Below are positions 41,101 to 52,324 of a DNA stretch of 64,000 bases, one piece after another. A program made the translations under genes and the position numbers. This stretch comes from Dendrocalamus latiflorus (Eukaryota; Streptophyta; Magnoliopsida; Poales; Poaceae), in NCBI GenBank assembly GCA_017311315.1, contig CM029664.1:41957846-42021845 (forward strand), given 5' to 3'. A model generated the notes under the pieces. That model searched no databases. It was given only the letters and a program-made list of their open reading frames with translations, and was not told the origin of the DNA. Numbering within the stretch: the first letter of the stretch is position 1; each line of letters starts with the position of its first letter.

Positions 41101-43982
41101 TTATTTATTTCCAATCAACTTATACCGACTATATAAGGTCGTAACTCCTTTATGACCACGTCTGCGAACCTCTACGATCTCACTGACTGCCTGCGACCAC
41201 ACCGGTCACCTCCATGCGATCACATCGACTGCTTCTGACCACACCGGTCGCCTCTCTCCTCTGCGATCACGCTGACCGCCTGCGACCACGCCGATCACCC
41301 TTTGCTCTGCGGTCACGTTGACCGCCTGTGGCCACACCAGCCGTCCCTCTCCTTTGCAGTCACGCCGACCGTCTGCGACCACGCCGCCCGCCCCTCTCCT
41401 CTGCAGTCACGCCGACCGCCCGCGACCACACCGGTCGCCCACTGCTCTGTGGCCACGCCGACTGCCTGCGACCACGTTGGTCGCCCACCGCTCGACACCT
41501 CCTCTTGACTACATCGCATCAACTTGGTGCTCCCCTCTCGGTACAATGGCTCCGCATTTTATATACGACTACGAAGCGGACTCGACTACGACTCCAACAC
41601 AACACAAACACGATAGCCTGACTCGTACTCGTACACGACTTCGACTTCCGACTCGTACACGACGACTTCTAAACTGAAAACAATATTACAAACTCTAACA
41701 TTACCTGTTAAAGACTCTACATTCCAACTGCCCATATGAATCCTACTCTCCTCGACTAGCTTCTTTGCCCCTCGCACTCGTCAAGTAAAGTGCGAAGACT
41801 CTTGCCTATTTTCCACCGCATCCGGGCGCCGACGTAGCGCATCACTAAGGGAGTGACATCCCAGCCCTTCCTCATTATTACCACATCCGGGTTCCGATAT
41901 GGTGCATCACTAAGAGGGTTACGTCCCAACGAAACTTTTAATTTGAGTTTCATTCTATGAAAAGATGGTATGATTTTTACGTTGGCTTGCCAAACCTAAT
42001 ACAACTCTCCTCCTTTTTTCTGACTTGAGACACTGATAACTCATACAAAAAAATCCAATGCCCCATAGTCTGGTCACACCACCACTTCTGTGATATACCT
42101 CATATCTCCAATAGAAAACGACGCTTGGAACTATCATAGGGCTTGTTCTTTTTGGCTGCGGCTTGTGGCTCTTGCTGTGATTTATGGCTTTTGGGCTGTT
42201 CATACGAGAGATTATAGAGTAACATAAATTCACATACGATTTTTGCTAATATAAATGAAGCTGGTACAGTATGTACTACAATTAACTAGTAGACCCATTT
42301 TGAAAAAAACACTTCGTTTAAAAACTAGTTACTGTAGAAAAGCTAAAAGCTGAAAAAGAACAGAGCCATAACCTTTGTACCAAGAAAGCAAACTTTAGTA
42401 GTGGAGGCCATTTATCCCGACAAAATTGTGTTAAATCCATTACAAAAACAGATATTTTGAACTTATCCTTAGAATTGACTACTACTACTCGATGGCTACA
42501 TACTTTTCCTGCATCGTCACCGTCGGTAGCAGACTAGTTGGAATAAGACAAATACTGTATACCGATCAGAAGTCAGAAGTCACCCACTAGTCTTAAAAAA
42601 AAGTCATCCATTAGTTAAGTTTCAGTATCATAACTTCCACTCCAAAAAACAAAAGTATCCAACAGTAACAAACTCGACGACCCTAAACTAATGGAGTAAA
42701 GAACCCGTGAACCTCTTCTTTTCTTGTTTGTATTTCAATATTCTCCTGGTCCTGGAACCATCTCGATGAACCAAGGACACATCATGATCTGCCCAAATCG
42801 AACTCGACGACTGGAGTCGAGGAATGCACAGCGTGCAACCCAGAATAGCGCGATGACTTTTCCAACGAAAAAAAAGCAAAGCGACGCGAACGGCACAGCA
42901 TGTGCGAAATTAAACAGTATGTCCATGTCATGTCAATTTCTTGTTTGACATTTTGCTGACTAAAAGCGTTCCAAAACACTAATAACTCACATAAAATCCA
43001 AGGCGCCATAGTCTGGTCATGCATCCTACCACTTTTCTGATAGGAGAACATCGAATGGAAAGCGACACTTACAAAATCATAACCATTCTATCAAGAAGGC
43101 AAACTTTAGTCTTGGGGGAAATTTATCTTGTAATATATAATTGTGTTAACATCATCAAAAGAGGTCGATCTGCACAATTCCTCAAAATTGACTACTACTA
43201 CTCGATGGCTGCATACTTTTCCTGCGGTTTCACTGTCGCTACTCGCTAGCAAAACTAGTTGCAATACGAAATCATGTACACCAATGAGAACTCACCCGCT
43301 AACAATTCAGCAGTACCATCCAAATTTCCACTTCAAAAGGGGGGATCCAATATCACATGGCCATCCAACTGTAGCAGTAGCATCTAACGACCCTAAACCT
43401 AAGGAATCAAGAACTCGTCAATCTCATCTCGGAATCAAGAACTCGTCAATCTCATCTCTTCTAGTTTGCACTTGAACTTGAAGATTCTCCTACTACAATA
43501 ATCTCAAGTAACAAAGAAGCTACCCAAGAACACAGCAGAAACGGCAGCACGATCGTGCACAAATCGAACTCGACGACCAGAGGCAGAGAGTTGCGAAAAT
43601 CACGGCATGCAGCCCGGGAAAGCGAGATGCTTTTTCCAACCACACAAGGCAAACAGACGCAAACAGCATAGAATATGGAAAAAATATAGATGCGATAGAT
43701 AAGGGGGATAAGCCGTGTACGGACGAGAAGGCTGAAGCCGGAGACGGAGGCGAGGGAGGTGGCGATGGCGGCGGCGGAGAGCGGGAGGACGCCCGGGAGG
43801 TGGCCGACCATCATGTTGGAGGACACCTGCACCGCGTACTGCGACAGGGTCACCGCCACCATCGGCAGCGCCAGGTACGCCAGCTTCCCGGCCTCGCTCC
43901 CCCACCTTCTCCACCGACCCTTCTCCCCGGCGTCCTCCTGCGGCGGCCGCAGCAGCAGCGGCGCCTGCTCCCTCGCGGCCAT
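32103..43982 (-). CDS. MATE family efflux transporter (DETOXIFICATION-like)
   Basis: This is an integral membrane antiporter of the multidrug and toxic compound extrusion family, which exports organic cations, flavonoids or similar compounds using an ion gradient. Coding exons on the minus strand are 43982-43725, 40561-40017, 39924-39838, 39753-39697, 39608-39370, 32507-32302 and 32174-32103. They give 1,464 bases and 487 residues in one frame, the family's usual length. Hallmarks are MVGHLPGVLPLSAAAIATS, ASALETLCGQAYGA, LPNPELQTSVLSI, GLGAGGSTRVANELGAGNP and GCGWQHLGAYVNLGSFYLLG. About twelve hydrophobic helices are implied. The start is the second of two adjacent possible codons and is the only ATG. 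The substrate is not predictable from sequence. Intron 5 is only about 274 bp without the 6.6-kb Copia insertion. No coding damage is seen. Confidence 0.95.
32587..33067 (-). repeat. Complete LTR (3' LTR of the minus-strand arm)
   Basis: This is 481 bp, beginning TGTTAGGGTGATC and ending GATCTAACA on the minus strand. It contains a TATA box (CATATAAATAG) near 32948. A polypurine tract (AAGGGGGAGAA) lies directly upstream at 33068-33078, which identifies it as the 3' LTR. Confidence 0.93.
33256..37275 (-). pseudogene. Copia gag-integrase-RT-RNase H, left arm
   Basis: The last 780 codons (35598-33256) are open. They hold the integrase C-terminal part, reverse transcriptase with the YVDDILLAS active site and LKKSIYGLKQ, and RNase H ending before the polypurine tract. 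Upstream frames at 35852-35598 and 36914-35916 carry the integrase HHCC region and protease (DSGATVHVAN). The frame at 37374-36775 holds gag, including the region before the CCHC knuckle. Breaks are a gag frameshift near 36860 (absent from the right arm), a TAA near 35916 and a frameshift near 35680, the last two shared with the right arm. The 5' end of gag is missing. Confidence 0.9.
37324..39034 (+). pseudogene. Copia gag-protease-integrase, inverted right arm
   Basis: This is a near-identical inverted copy of 35564-37275. One frame runs from the spacer to the TAA near 38682: gag, CCHC knuckle (CKKTGHYKKNCPD), protease (DSGATVHVAN) and integrase zinc region (LWHCRLGHFSRGRIERL). A second frame at 38746-39000 carries the integrase core start (ITFTDDYSRFGY) and ends at the shared frameshift. 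The arm breaks off at CCTCAGCA and passes straight into LTR sequence. Confidence 0.92.
39035..39169 (+). repeat. Partial LTR (U5 end) at the right border
   Basis: It matches the inner-to-outer end of the 32587-33067 LTR in reverse orientation, from ATGGCCAA to TCTAACA, with a few differences. No U3 is present. The join to integrase sequence shows one shared base, or ATGG if two bases were lost. Confidence 0.9.
40864..41700 (+). repeat. LTR-like, repeat-rich insertion in MATE intron 1
   Basis: It starts near TGTCATGTGCCGG, contains ATGAACAGTG-type repeats and a TATA-like ACTATATAAGG near 41131, and ends near AACTCTAACA. Between 41180 and 41500 a CGCCTGCGACCAC(A/G)CCGGTCGCC unit of about 40 bp repeats with decay. 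No target duplication was found, so borders and class are tentative. Confidence 0.45.
42030..43690. repeat. Old tandem duplication inside MATE intron 1
   Basis: Copy A (about 42030-42905) and copy B (about 42970-43690) share, in the same order, ATAACTCA, CCATAGTCTGGTCA, AATTGACTACTACTACTCGATGG, AATCGAACTCGACGAC and GATG(A)CTTTTTCCAAC. Divergence is considerable. Copy A contains a MITE that copy B lacks. Copy B ends next to the exon 1 donor. Confidence 0.8.
42139..42367. mobile_element. MITE present in only one copy of the intron duplication
   Basis: This is a 229-bp element with ends GGGCTTGTTCTTTTTGGCT and AGCTGAAAAAGAACAGAGCC, flanked by ATA on both sides. The paralogous site in copy B (AATCATAACC near 43077) is empty, which confirms the borders and a 3-4 bp duplication. 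Confidence 0.8.
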
Positions 43983-44612
43983 CACGCGCGCGCGGTCGTG
44001 CTTTCTCCTCCGTCTCTACCCAGCTCCCGTCGCGTCGCCCCTGCAGCCTTCCTCTCGATCTCTAGGCGCGCGGGCGTTCAGGGCGGTACCGGTGTGCGCG
44101 ACCTCCGCGATGAGTATTATTGGACCGCGCTCGAGTCTCTCCGTTTGTCTCGGACCGCTGCTTCGGCACCGTGCCGAGTCGCTGTGACCGTGACGGCGCA
44201 TTCGGTCTTTTCTCTTGTTGTTTGTTTTTTAAACTGCACGCTCCATTTAAAAAAGCATTTCTGTATATCTGGATAGGCGCGCATCGATTGTGAGAGGAGA
44301 TAATCGGGGCGTAGTTTTCGGCTGGGACGTTTATATCCGACGTTTATGCCTTTCAGTTCTACTATTGTAAATCGTCAATACTTACATAAATAAATCGAAT
44401 ATCGATAAGCTAATAAGTTATTTTAAAAAGATTATTTCGATAAGTTGCTTTGAAATGACTATGAAGAATCCGTTCTATTTATTTGTTCAAGGAAAATCAT
44501 AAACTGAAAAAAATAGTGCTAATGTCATTTATATAGAGAACTCATGTATGTCACTTGCGCGGCAACTAACAACATGCTACCCACCCTCCAACCCACCTCG
44601 TGACCCACTATG
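43983..44612. other. MATE 5' flank
   Basis: This is GC-rich to about 44200, consistent with the 5' leader and promoter of the minus-strand MATE gene, then AT-rich. No specific element can be placed. Confidence 0.4.
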
Positions 44613-44620
44613 CTTCTTGG

Positions 44621-47600
44621 TAGAGGTGGCCAATGGGCTGGGTCTTATCATACCGGCCCTCGGCTCGCTATTATTGGCCCAGCCCACTTGGGCCAAGAGG
44701 ACGGCACGTCGGGCCAGCACAGCACGGCACGGCCCGGCATGGTTGGCAACAGGCGTAAACGAGTCGTGCCGGCATGGCACGACACGGTCCAACCCATCGA
44801 AAATAGCCGCTTTTTGGCCTTTTTTGATTGTTGGGTGTAAAAAATTCTGAAAAAATAGCCAAAAAAAATAAAAAACATGAAATTTTTCTATAAATAGGAG
44901 AGCATCCGGGCTCCATTCTCTACAACTCAAATCTGACTCTCATCTCTCTATTTAGCTATGAAAAATCCGGTAGTGTTTGCGCAAATGTGGCAAAATTAGT
45001 GAGAAATTCGTATGAAATTCAAAAATCTTCAAAGAATTTTCTGAGAGTGCAGGAGAGGTACTGAGGTAATAGTGCTGCCTTTTTTTTTTGCTATTATTTG
45101 TTGATTCAATAGCAAGTTAATTGTACTTTACCATTTCAATTTGCAATTGACTCAATGGAGAACTACAATTTTCAACTCTCCAAATTTGGCCTCACAACGG
45201 ATGATATGCAATCCTTTCAAGAAACATATCCATCCGTGGAAGGTCCACATCCACAACAAATGGGAGAGGCAGAAGAAGCGACGGCCCCAGCGGCGCAGGG
45301 TCCAATCAATCCATCTTCTGCTGGCTCAACGAGTGCATCCACAACCCATAACACGGGTACAAAAAGAATAAGAGCAACTACATTAGGAGTCTGGAACAAT
45401 TTTGACAAGAAGTTCAAGACCGATGATGATAGGAATTCAGTGAGGCATACTTTTTAAAACATTTGTGGTAATGAATTATTTGTAACATTTTCATGTGGGA
45501 CGAGTCACTTGCAATGGTATGTTGTAAGCTATAAAAGAAGGCAATGAATACAAATGCGCCAAACACAGTTGCAATATAACCCCAACGGCTCGGTACGTAC
45601 TTGGGAGTACAACCCAGAGGTAGCCCAGGAATCCTTTTGTAGACTAATTGCTTCTCAAAATTTACCTTTAAATTTTGGTGAGTCTGATGCTTTTCAAAAA
45701 TATATTAGAACTACTCATAACCCTCGATTTAGTGTTGTACGTAAGCAAACCACAACTAGAGATTTAATTAAATATTATACCAACTGTCGTGAAAAATTGA
45801 AAGAAAGGTTTCATATATTTACATTCTCTATTGCTTTGACATCAAACATATGGAGTGGTAGGGTTAGGGAGGATTATATTAGTATTGTTGCTCATTATAT
45901 TAATGATGACTGGGTAATGAAAAAAATAGGATTTAAATTAATTAATGTTTCACATACCACTGAAAATATTGCAAAATACATTATTAAATTTGTAGAAGAT
46001 TTTGGGCTCAAAGATAAGATTTTTTCTATAACTTTAGATAATGCAGCTGTAAACATTAAGATTATGAAAATTCTTACTCCTTTGTTTAATATTTATGCAC
46101 AATCTTTCTTACTGCATCAACGTTGTGCTTGTCATATTATTAATCGTATTGTTAAATATAGTTTTAAAAGATTAAATGCTTGTATTGATTCTTTTAGACA
46201 TACAATTTCATATATTAATTGTTCTAACCAACGAATAGCCACATATAAGAGCTTTTGCGTAGCAATGAATGTCCGTCCTAGAAAATTTGGCTTAGATATA
46301 CCAGTTAGATGGAACTCTATTTACCTTACGCTTAAACATATATTGCTATATAAGAGCACCTTATATGTTTTCCTTCACACCCAAGGTCATCAATCTCGTA
46401 GCTCCTCTAGGAAAACCCAAGTTAGAAACCCTGAACTTACTGAGGACGATTGGATTGTTGATGAAAAAATATTTTCTTTTTTAGAACTTTTCATAAAGCT
46501 ACATTTTATCTTTCTGGAGTATACTACCCAACCTCTCCTCTAATTATTCATAACATTTTTGAAATTACCATTCACTTAAAGGCTTTTGAAAATGATCCTG
46601 TACTACGAGATGTTGTAGTTGCCATGAAAACTAAGTTTTTAAAATATTAGAGGAAAATTCTTATTTTGTATGCATTCGCCTTTATTTTGGATCCTATGGC
46701 TAAACTCCAAGGATTTATAAGTGATGTTACCAGTTTAGATTATTGTACATATTATAGAGTAATTAAGGATAAATTATATGAGGCGTACGAGAAATACGAA
46801 AATAAGTTTGGCTCCGTGTGTTTGGAAAGACCCTTGGTGGTCCCTAACACCACTATAGGGGCTATGCAATAGGGTAAGATTTTTTGTTTTTCTCTAGAGA
46901 TTCTCGTGCAAGTACACATCAATTACGATGAGGAAGGCGACGAAGCACTGGAGACCTATTAAGCTATCTCAACAGTGATAGCATCAGTTTCGAGTAAGAG
47001 TTGAACATCCTCTCGTGGTTGCAAACCCAGAAAGTAACATATCCAGTGTTATCCATATTAGCACGGGATGTGTTGACTGTTCCTGTCTGTACGGTCTCCT
47101 TGGAGTAAGCATTCAGTCTATCCGGAGGAATAATCGAGGAGCAGCAAGCAAGTCTCTCAAACGATATGGTCGAAATTCTTATGACCGTCAAAGACTGGGA
47201 ACAAGCTGAATCAAGACTCCAACATACTGCAGAGATAGAGACTTAGAAGAATCTTTTAAAAATTTGTATCTAGATAGTAATGAATAGGATTTTCAATATT
47301 TTTCTTAGATGTAGTCACTAGTGAGCTTTATAGGCTATACTCTTTTTTCTTTACCAAGGTTTTCTCAAGTTGAGTTTTTTACTTAGTAAAGTTTTTAATG
47401 AGATGGTCATCCCATGTAATTTAATAAGTCAATACAATTTTCTGTATTTTTTTGTAATTTTCTACAATTTTTCTTTAATTTTCTACAATTTTTATTTTTT
47501 TTACTCTTTTTCTCGGCTTAACGGGCCAAATATGTCGGCACGGCCCATTTAGCCCTAACCATGCTCATGCCAGCATGGCACGATCGTGGGCCATACCTAG

Positions 47601-47724
47601 GCTCACACCGCGGCCCGTGGGCTGGCACGACACAGCTCGTTTATTTTGCCAGGCCTAAACGGGCCGTACCTGAACTGAGCCTGGGTCGTGCTGGGGGCCC
47701 GGCACGACCCATTGTACAGGTATA
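44621..47724 (+). mobile_element. Decayed autonomous-type hAT transposon
   Basis: The outer ends TAGAGGTGGCCAATGGG and CCCATTGTACAGGTATA are imperfect inverted copies. The flanks CTTCTTGG (44613-44620) and CTTCTCAG (47725-47732) match at six of eight positions, as expected for an old 8-bp duplication. Both subterminal regions are rich in GGCACG/CGTGCC motifs. The interior holds a transposase pseudogene. Confidence 0.8.
45155..47213 (+). pseudogene. hAT transposase (BED/RICESLEEPER type), broken
   Basis: A 45155-45457 segment gives the N-terminus up to the start of the BED zinc finger (GVWNNFDKKFK), after which the finger is destroyed. The main frame 45554-46543 carries the hAT catalytic region (LTSNIWSGRVREDYISIVAH, FSITLDNAAVN, CHIINRIV, PVRWNSIYL). 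Later pieces are FAFILDPMAKLQGF near 46680 and the C-terminal hATC dimerisation segment (VTYPVLSILARDVLTVPV) near 47030. Breaks include a frameshift near 46490, a TAG near 46650, a TAG near 46870 and a TAA at 47106-47108. It is non-functional. Confidence 0.88.
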
Positions 47725-47732
47725 CTTCTCAG

Positions 47733-48894
47733 CCTATAGTCCATAAAGGCAAGCCTTCTGTGCAGCAAAAACGAAGGCCAAGTTCTTGTGGATCTTATGC
47801 CTTATGACTTCTCTCAAACAAATAAATGAACAGTTTCTTCACTACCATTTTGAAGCGGTTTATCAAGACAGTCTTTTTGAAATGTCTTATTGACATTTGG
47901 TTTATTCACACAAACACTCATATTAGGATAAAAAACATAAGTTCTAGCTAGAAAGAACTCACCCGAAATGGCCACGCGCACCTTGCACACCTCAACCAGT
48001 CTCAGTCCAACGTCAGCGCATGCTACCCGAGGTGGCTTTTGAAAAAATTAAATGCTTATAACTTTTAAACCCGAGTGTCCATTCAAAATCCATTTGGCCT
48101 ATCGTGTTTATTATGACAAGATCTTCAAAACAAAAACTGATTTGTATATATTTTAGCTTAGTAATAAAAAATCATATGTCATATGTTCTAATAGATAAGA
48201 CGTAATGTTCCATACGTTATTTCCTAATATTTGACTAGTTCATGGATGATGTTTCAGTCCTTATCTTTGGAATTGGCTAGCGGGATAAATTGTGCGTGTG
48301 TTAGATGTTCTAGTAGTTAAAGTGAAATGTTCCAACAATTCATCAACAATGTTCCTCGTATTAAGTCTAAGAAGGAATGACTCAATGTTCTATGCATTTA
48401 GTTTCAATATTCTAGCAATCCATTGCCGATGTTTCAACAGTTATATTGACAATGTTGAAAAAAAATAATAAATATTAGTGAAACAAATCGGACGTATTTG
48501 TGTAACAATTCAAGACTATTAGTGATGAAACGAAAAATATTAGTTGAACAAACCAAAACTACTAATAGAAAATAGTGGAACAAATAAATGATTTTTTTAA
48601 AGATGAAGTAAATGAACATGAGGAAAAAACCTACTGCAATATTCGAAAAAGCTGCAAGCTAAATAAAAAAAAGGAAGGAAGGAAAGCTACGTGGAACATC
48701 ATGCATTCACACCCTTGGATGCGTATAGCAAGCCCCAAACTGGTCTCGTCGGCCTACATGCCATGCGGCCGTAGGCTCGCCGTGCACGCGCATAATGAGC
48801 CGTGGGCTGAAAGGATGGGCGGCGGTTTTCTATATTCCGCGCACGCCTTGATTTACCCGATTTATAAGGGTGGAGGAGGCTGCGAGGCTGGTTT
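47733..48894. other. Intergenic DNA without a recognisable gene
   Basis: This is mostly AT-rich. Repeated phrases such as CAATGTT and TTCTAGCAAT near 48290-48460 suggest decayed repeats. No coding segment is supported. Confidence 0.4.
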
Positions 48895-49080
48895 AGAGCA
48901 TCTCCAACAATCCCCTTAAAAACCCATCCCAAAGACACCTTTTAAAGGCAGCCTAAAAAATTTGTTAACTTATTTTAGAGCATCTCCAACAATCCCCCTA
49001 AATCTCCCCCTAAATCAAATTATTGGGAAATTGTGTAAAAAGTCTTCTCCAACAACTCCCCTAAACACCCCCTATTTCTA
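48895..49080. repeat. Two successive PIF/Harbinger-type ends (GAGCATCTCCAACAATC)
   Basis: The phrase TTTAGAGCATCTCCAACAAT occurs at about 48893 and again at about 48974. The second is followed by CCCCCTAAATCAAATTATTGGG, which matches 23271 onward. This is the form of a PIF/Harbinger terminal repeat next to a TTA target. The second is probably the left end of the element carrying the ORF at 49657. No matching right end was found. Confidence 0.6.
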
Positions 49081-49727
49081 TTCCCCCCCAAAACTCTCCC
49101 AAAACTCAGGTAGAAACCGGGAACTTTCAGGGGTCCCCTTTCCTCGCTCGCGCCGCACGCGCGCTGGGAAAAAAATCTCGCGCCACATTTGTTTCTTCTT
49201 GTTGACACCTTGAGCACAGATCATCTGCAACCTTGATTCTGATTTTAACTCTGATGGCTGTGAAAATGGCTCTACAAATGATCCTCCAAGCAAAAATCTG
49301 CACCTTTCGGAAAACATTTTTGCATTTCCGTATAATGGGGATAAGATCAAATACCTGTTGTGGCAAAACGAAGGTAGTGATACTTGTATCTTTTTACTTG
49401 TTTATATGCACTGGCTGCTATTGATCCACCAATATATATGGAGCTAGCTCTTTTCAACCGGCTATAGACGTTGAGCGCTCTTAATTGCTAAGATATCGTA
49501 CAAATTATCCTTTTTAGTACAAATTATATGCACTGGCGGCTATTGATCCACCAATATATATGAAGGTTTGTGAGCACGATTTAGCTAGCACGATTTAGTG
49601 TTTTCTTTTCTTGAAATGCTAACTGTTTTGTACTAGTTTAATAGGCATTTCCTGCAATGGAGGGACAGAGCTATTTCATGAGTTTGATGAACCAGAGTCC
49701 AGGAAATGCCGGAATGGGATGGGATGG

Positions 49728-50007
49728 TGTAAGATCGAGGAGGCCAACTAGAGGGGGGGTGAATAGGCGGTTTTAAAATTTTCGTCTAATTCTAATTAGC
49801 AATTTTAAACTTGATGGATATACTAGAGCAAGATAACAATAACACCACTAATCAACCTAGTAAGGCTCAAATAATCACTAGCACAAGTAATCGACTAAGA
49901 GCAATATCAAATAGTAGAGATCAACAATTGCTACTCTAACTAAGCAAACAATCAAGTAATATGAATGAAGAGCGTTGCTTGAATGAAAATGATCACAAGA
50001 GAGCAAA
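49728..50007 (-). repeat. Sirevirus 3' LTR remnant
   Basis: It is nearly identical to 56825-57106 and diverges abruptly after GAGAGCAAAC. The rest of the LTR, including the U3 start, is missing. Confidence 0.93.
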
Positions 50008-50634
50008 CTCAAACTCGTGCCTGGTGCACTCAATGAGCTGCGTTCCAGTCATCCAACACAAGTTCTCAAAGTTGGGAGAGATATACAAGGTAGCATAGAA
50101 CTGCCGAATCATATTGTCCATGTAGTTGCACTTGAACGCAACAAGTTGATGGATCTCGGCTTGCTGAAAAAGCCGATATGCACCGCTAAACTTATTAATC
50201 TCTGACAAGTGATCCCAGTACACATACTTGTGTGCAGCAAACTTGCGAGCAGGACCATACATCTCTTGGTACACTTTCTCCTGAAACTTGGAATGAAACT
50301 GGGGGTTCTTAGAGTCGTGAGGGCGGACATACTGACTGCGACGACGAAGGATGGCATAGTCCTCATTGGAGATTTTGGAGAGGTCCACTTCGTCATCTGC
50401 AGTTGCCGCAGGCATCTCCTCATCTGAAACCGCATACTCCTCGCTCTCGTGCGAGGCCTCGGATCCGCTCTCATGCGAACCCTCTGAGTCACTCTCAGAA
50501 TCGGAGGCGGGACCCTTGCCCCTATCCTCATGTTCCGCCGTCTGAGAGGCAGGAGTCGAGGAGGAGGATTGGCCAGCAGTGCCCCCATAGGTCTTGTGGG
50601 AAACATTCTTCATCCTCGGCATCTTCAATGACAT
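49993..50634 (-). pseudogene. Accessory ORF downstream of Sirevirus pol, truncated
   Basis: The open frame begins MSLKMPRMKNVSHKTYGG and continues with an acidic Ser/Glu-rich stretch (SDSESDSEGSHESGSEASHE). A conserved-looking segment follows (YWDHLSEINKFSGAYRLF, FYATLYISPNFENLCWM). Its end runs into LTR sequence, so the C-terminus was lost in the deletion. Sequences of this type are found in the 3' part of several plant retrotransposons, in the position of env-like ORFs. I see no signal peptide or membrane segment, so I do not call it an envelope. Confidence 0.6.
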
Positions 50635-50689
50635 ATTAGGATAATCAAGGTGTGAGGAGGATAAGCGAAAATAGGTTTGAAATTGAAGG

Positions 50690-51440
50690 TAATGAATTTC
50701 TGCTGTTCCATGAAAAACGGAAGTACCGGCGGCAAAACTGCGGAACTTCCGGGAAATCCGGTAGTTCCGGCATTACACATGCGGAACTTCCGGGACCCCG
50801 GTAGTTCCGGCCGCTCGACCGGTAGTTCCGGTTTTTCTGGGTATTTCTAGGGCATGTTAAAAATTGAATCTTTTTGGGGTGTTTCTTGGATTGAATCCAG
50901 TGCATGCTTGTAAAAACATTCTAATACCCCAAACATAGTATTTTGCCCGAAGAAACTACAACAAAAATTGCTACATTTCAAATTTAACCTTATCTCAACT
51001 CTAGGGTCCTTAGAACAAGATAAAAGAGGGATATGATCCATTTTACCTTGTGGAGTCGAAGGAGAGGAACCCTGGGAGTGCAAGGAATCGCCCAAAAATA
51101 AAAAGCTCCCCTCGGATTCGAAGATCGGGAGAGGAGGAGGAGTTTTGGGAGAGAGAAGGTTTGAAGAGAGGAGAGGAGGAAGAGAAGGAGACGTCTGCGG
51201 TTTGGGAGTGGGAGAGGAGAGAGAGAGAGAAAACGGCAGGAGTTAAGAGGGAGGAGTAAAAGCAGGTCGACGGTTTTGGAAACCGCAGCAAATCCCGCAG
51301 AAAACGGTAGTACTGCGCGTAACACGCCGGTAGTTCCGTTTTCACAGAAATTCCGGAAGTTCCGCGGATTACATTGCGGTAGTTCCGGTTTTTCTGTCAA
51401 GCGCGGAAGTACCGCACAATAAACCGCGGTAGTTCCGGAT
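50690..51440. repeat. Array of CGGAACTTCCGG-type palindromic motifs in Sirevirus non-coding DNA
   Basis: Motifs such as GCGGAACTTCCGGG, CCGGTAGTTCCGG and CGGAAGTACCGC recur many times in two clusters (about 50725-50835 and 51265-51445), around a purine-rich stretch. The same motif family fills the middle of the LTR. Confidence 0.85.
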
Positions 51441-51668
51441 TTTCTGGAACTTTTCAGGATTTGACTTTTAGAACTAGAAAATATGCAAATGATCCCTAGT
51501 TTTGCATCCAAATAAGGTCATTCAGGATCATTGTGCATCAATTGAGCTATTGCTATACTTTGAAACTAGTTTTTATGAAATTAATCGAATTTTTGACAAA
51601 AAGAGGGGAAAACTCAATGAAATTCCATATAAGCACAACAAATGAGCAGAAAAGGATGAAATGAGATT

Positions 51669-52316
51669 TCAAGCTACATTTGAGTAGTCTATGACATTTA
51701 ATTCATTCCTCAATTTGTAAAAGCGGCTTTCATCTAATGGTTTGGTGAAAATGTCCGCTAGTTGATTTTCGGTTCGGATGTGGCTAATTTCAATATCTCC
51801 CTTGCTCACATGATCTCTCAAGAAATGGTGGCGTATATCTATATGCTTGGTTCTTGAGTGTTGAACGAGATTGTTGGATATTTTGATAACACTATCATTA
51901 TCACACAAAAGAGGCATTTTATCAAATTTAATCCCATAATCCAATAATGTTTGCCTCATCCAAAGCAATTGAGCACAACAACTTCCCGCGGAAATATATT
52001 CGGCTTCGGCGGTTGAAAGTGCTACGGAATTTTGTTTCTTGGATGACCAACACACTAGAGACCTTCCTAGAAATTGGTAACTACCCGAGATGCTTTTTCT
52101 ATCCACTTTGCATCCCGCATAGTCGGAATCCGAATATCCAATTAATTCAAAATTTGCACCTTTGGGATACCAAAGCCCTATGCTTGAGGAATGCTTTAAA
52201 TATCTTAGAATTCTCTTTACGGCCACTAAATGACACTCTTTTGGAGAAGCTTGAAAACGTGAACACATGCAAACACTAAACATAATGTCGGGCCTAGATG
52301 CGGCAAGATAAAGCAA
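51669..52316 (-). pseudogene. Sirevirus RNase H segment
   Basis: It starts LYLAASRPDIMFSVCMCSRF and ends with DIFTKPLDESRFYKLR, the C-terminal end of a Copia polyprotein. It is separated from the reverse transcriptase frame by a one-base frameshift near 52325. Confidence 0.93.
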
Positions 52317-52324
52317 ACTACCAA

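Noticed and set aside
40864..41700. Full LTR retrotransposon in MATE intron 1
   Set aside because: No internal coding region, primer site or target duplication was found, so only an LTR-like repeat is reported.
49993..50634. Accessory ORF as an independent host gene
   Set aside because: It lies between Sirevirus RNase H and the LTR remnant, inside the element's target duplication.
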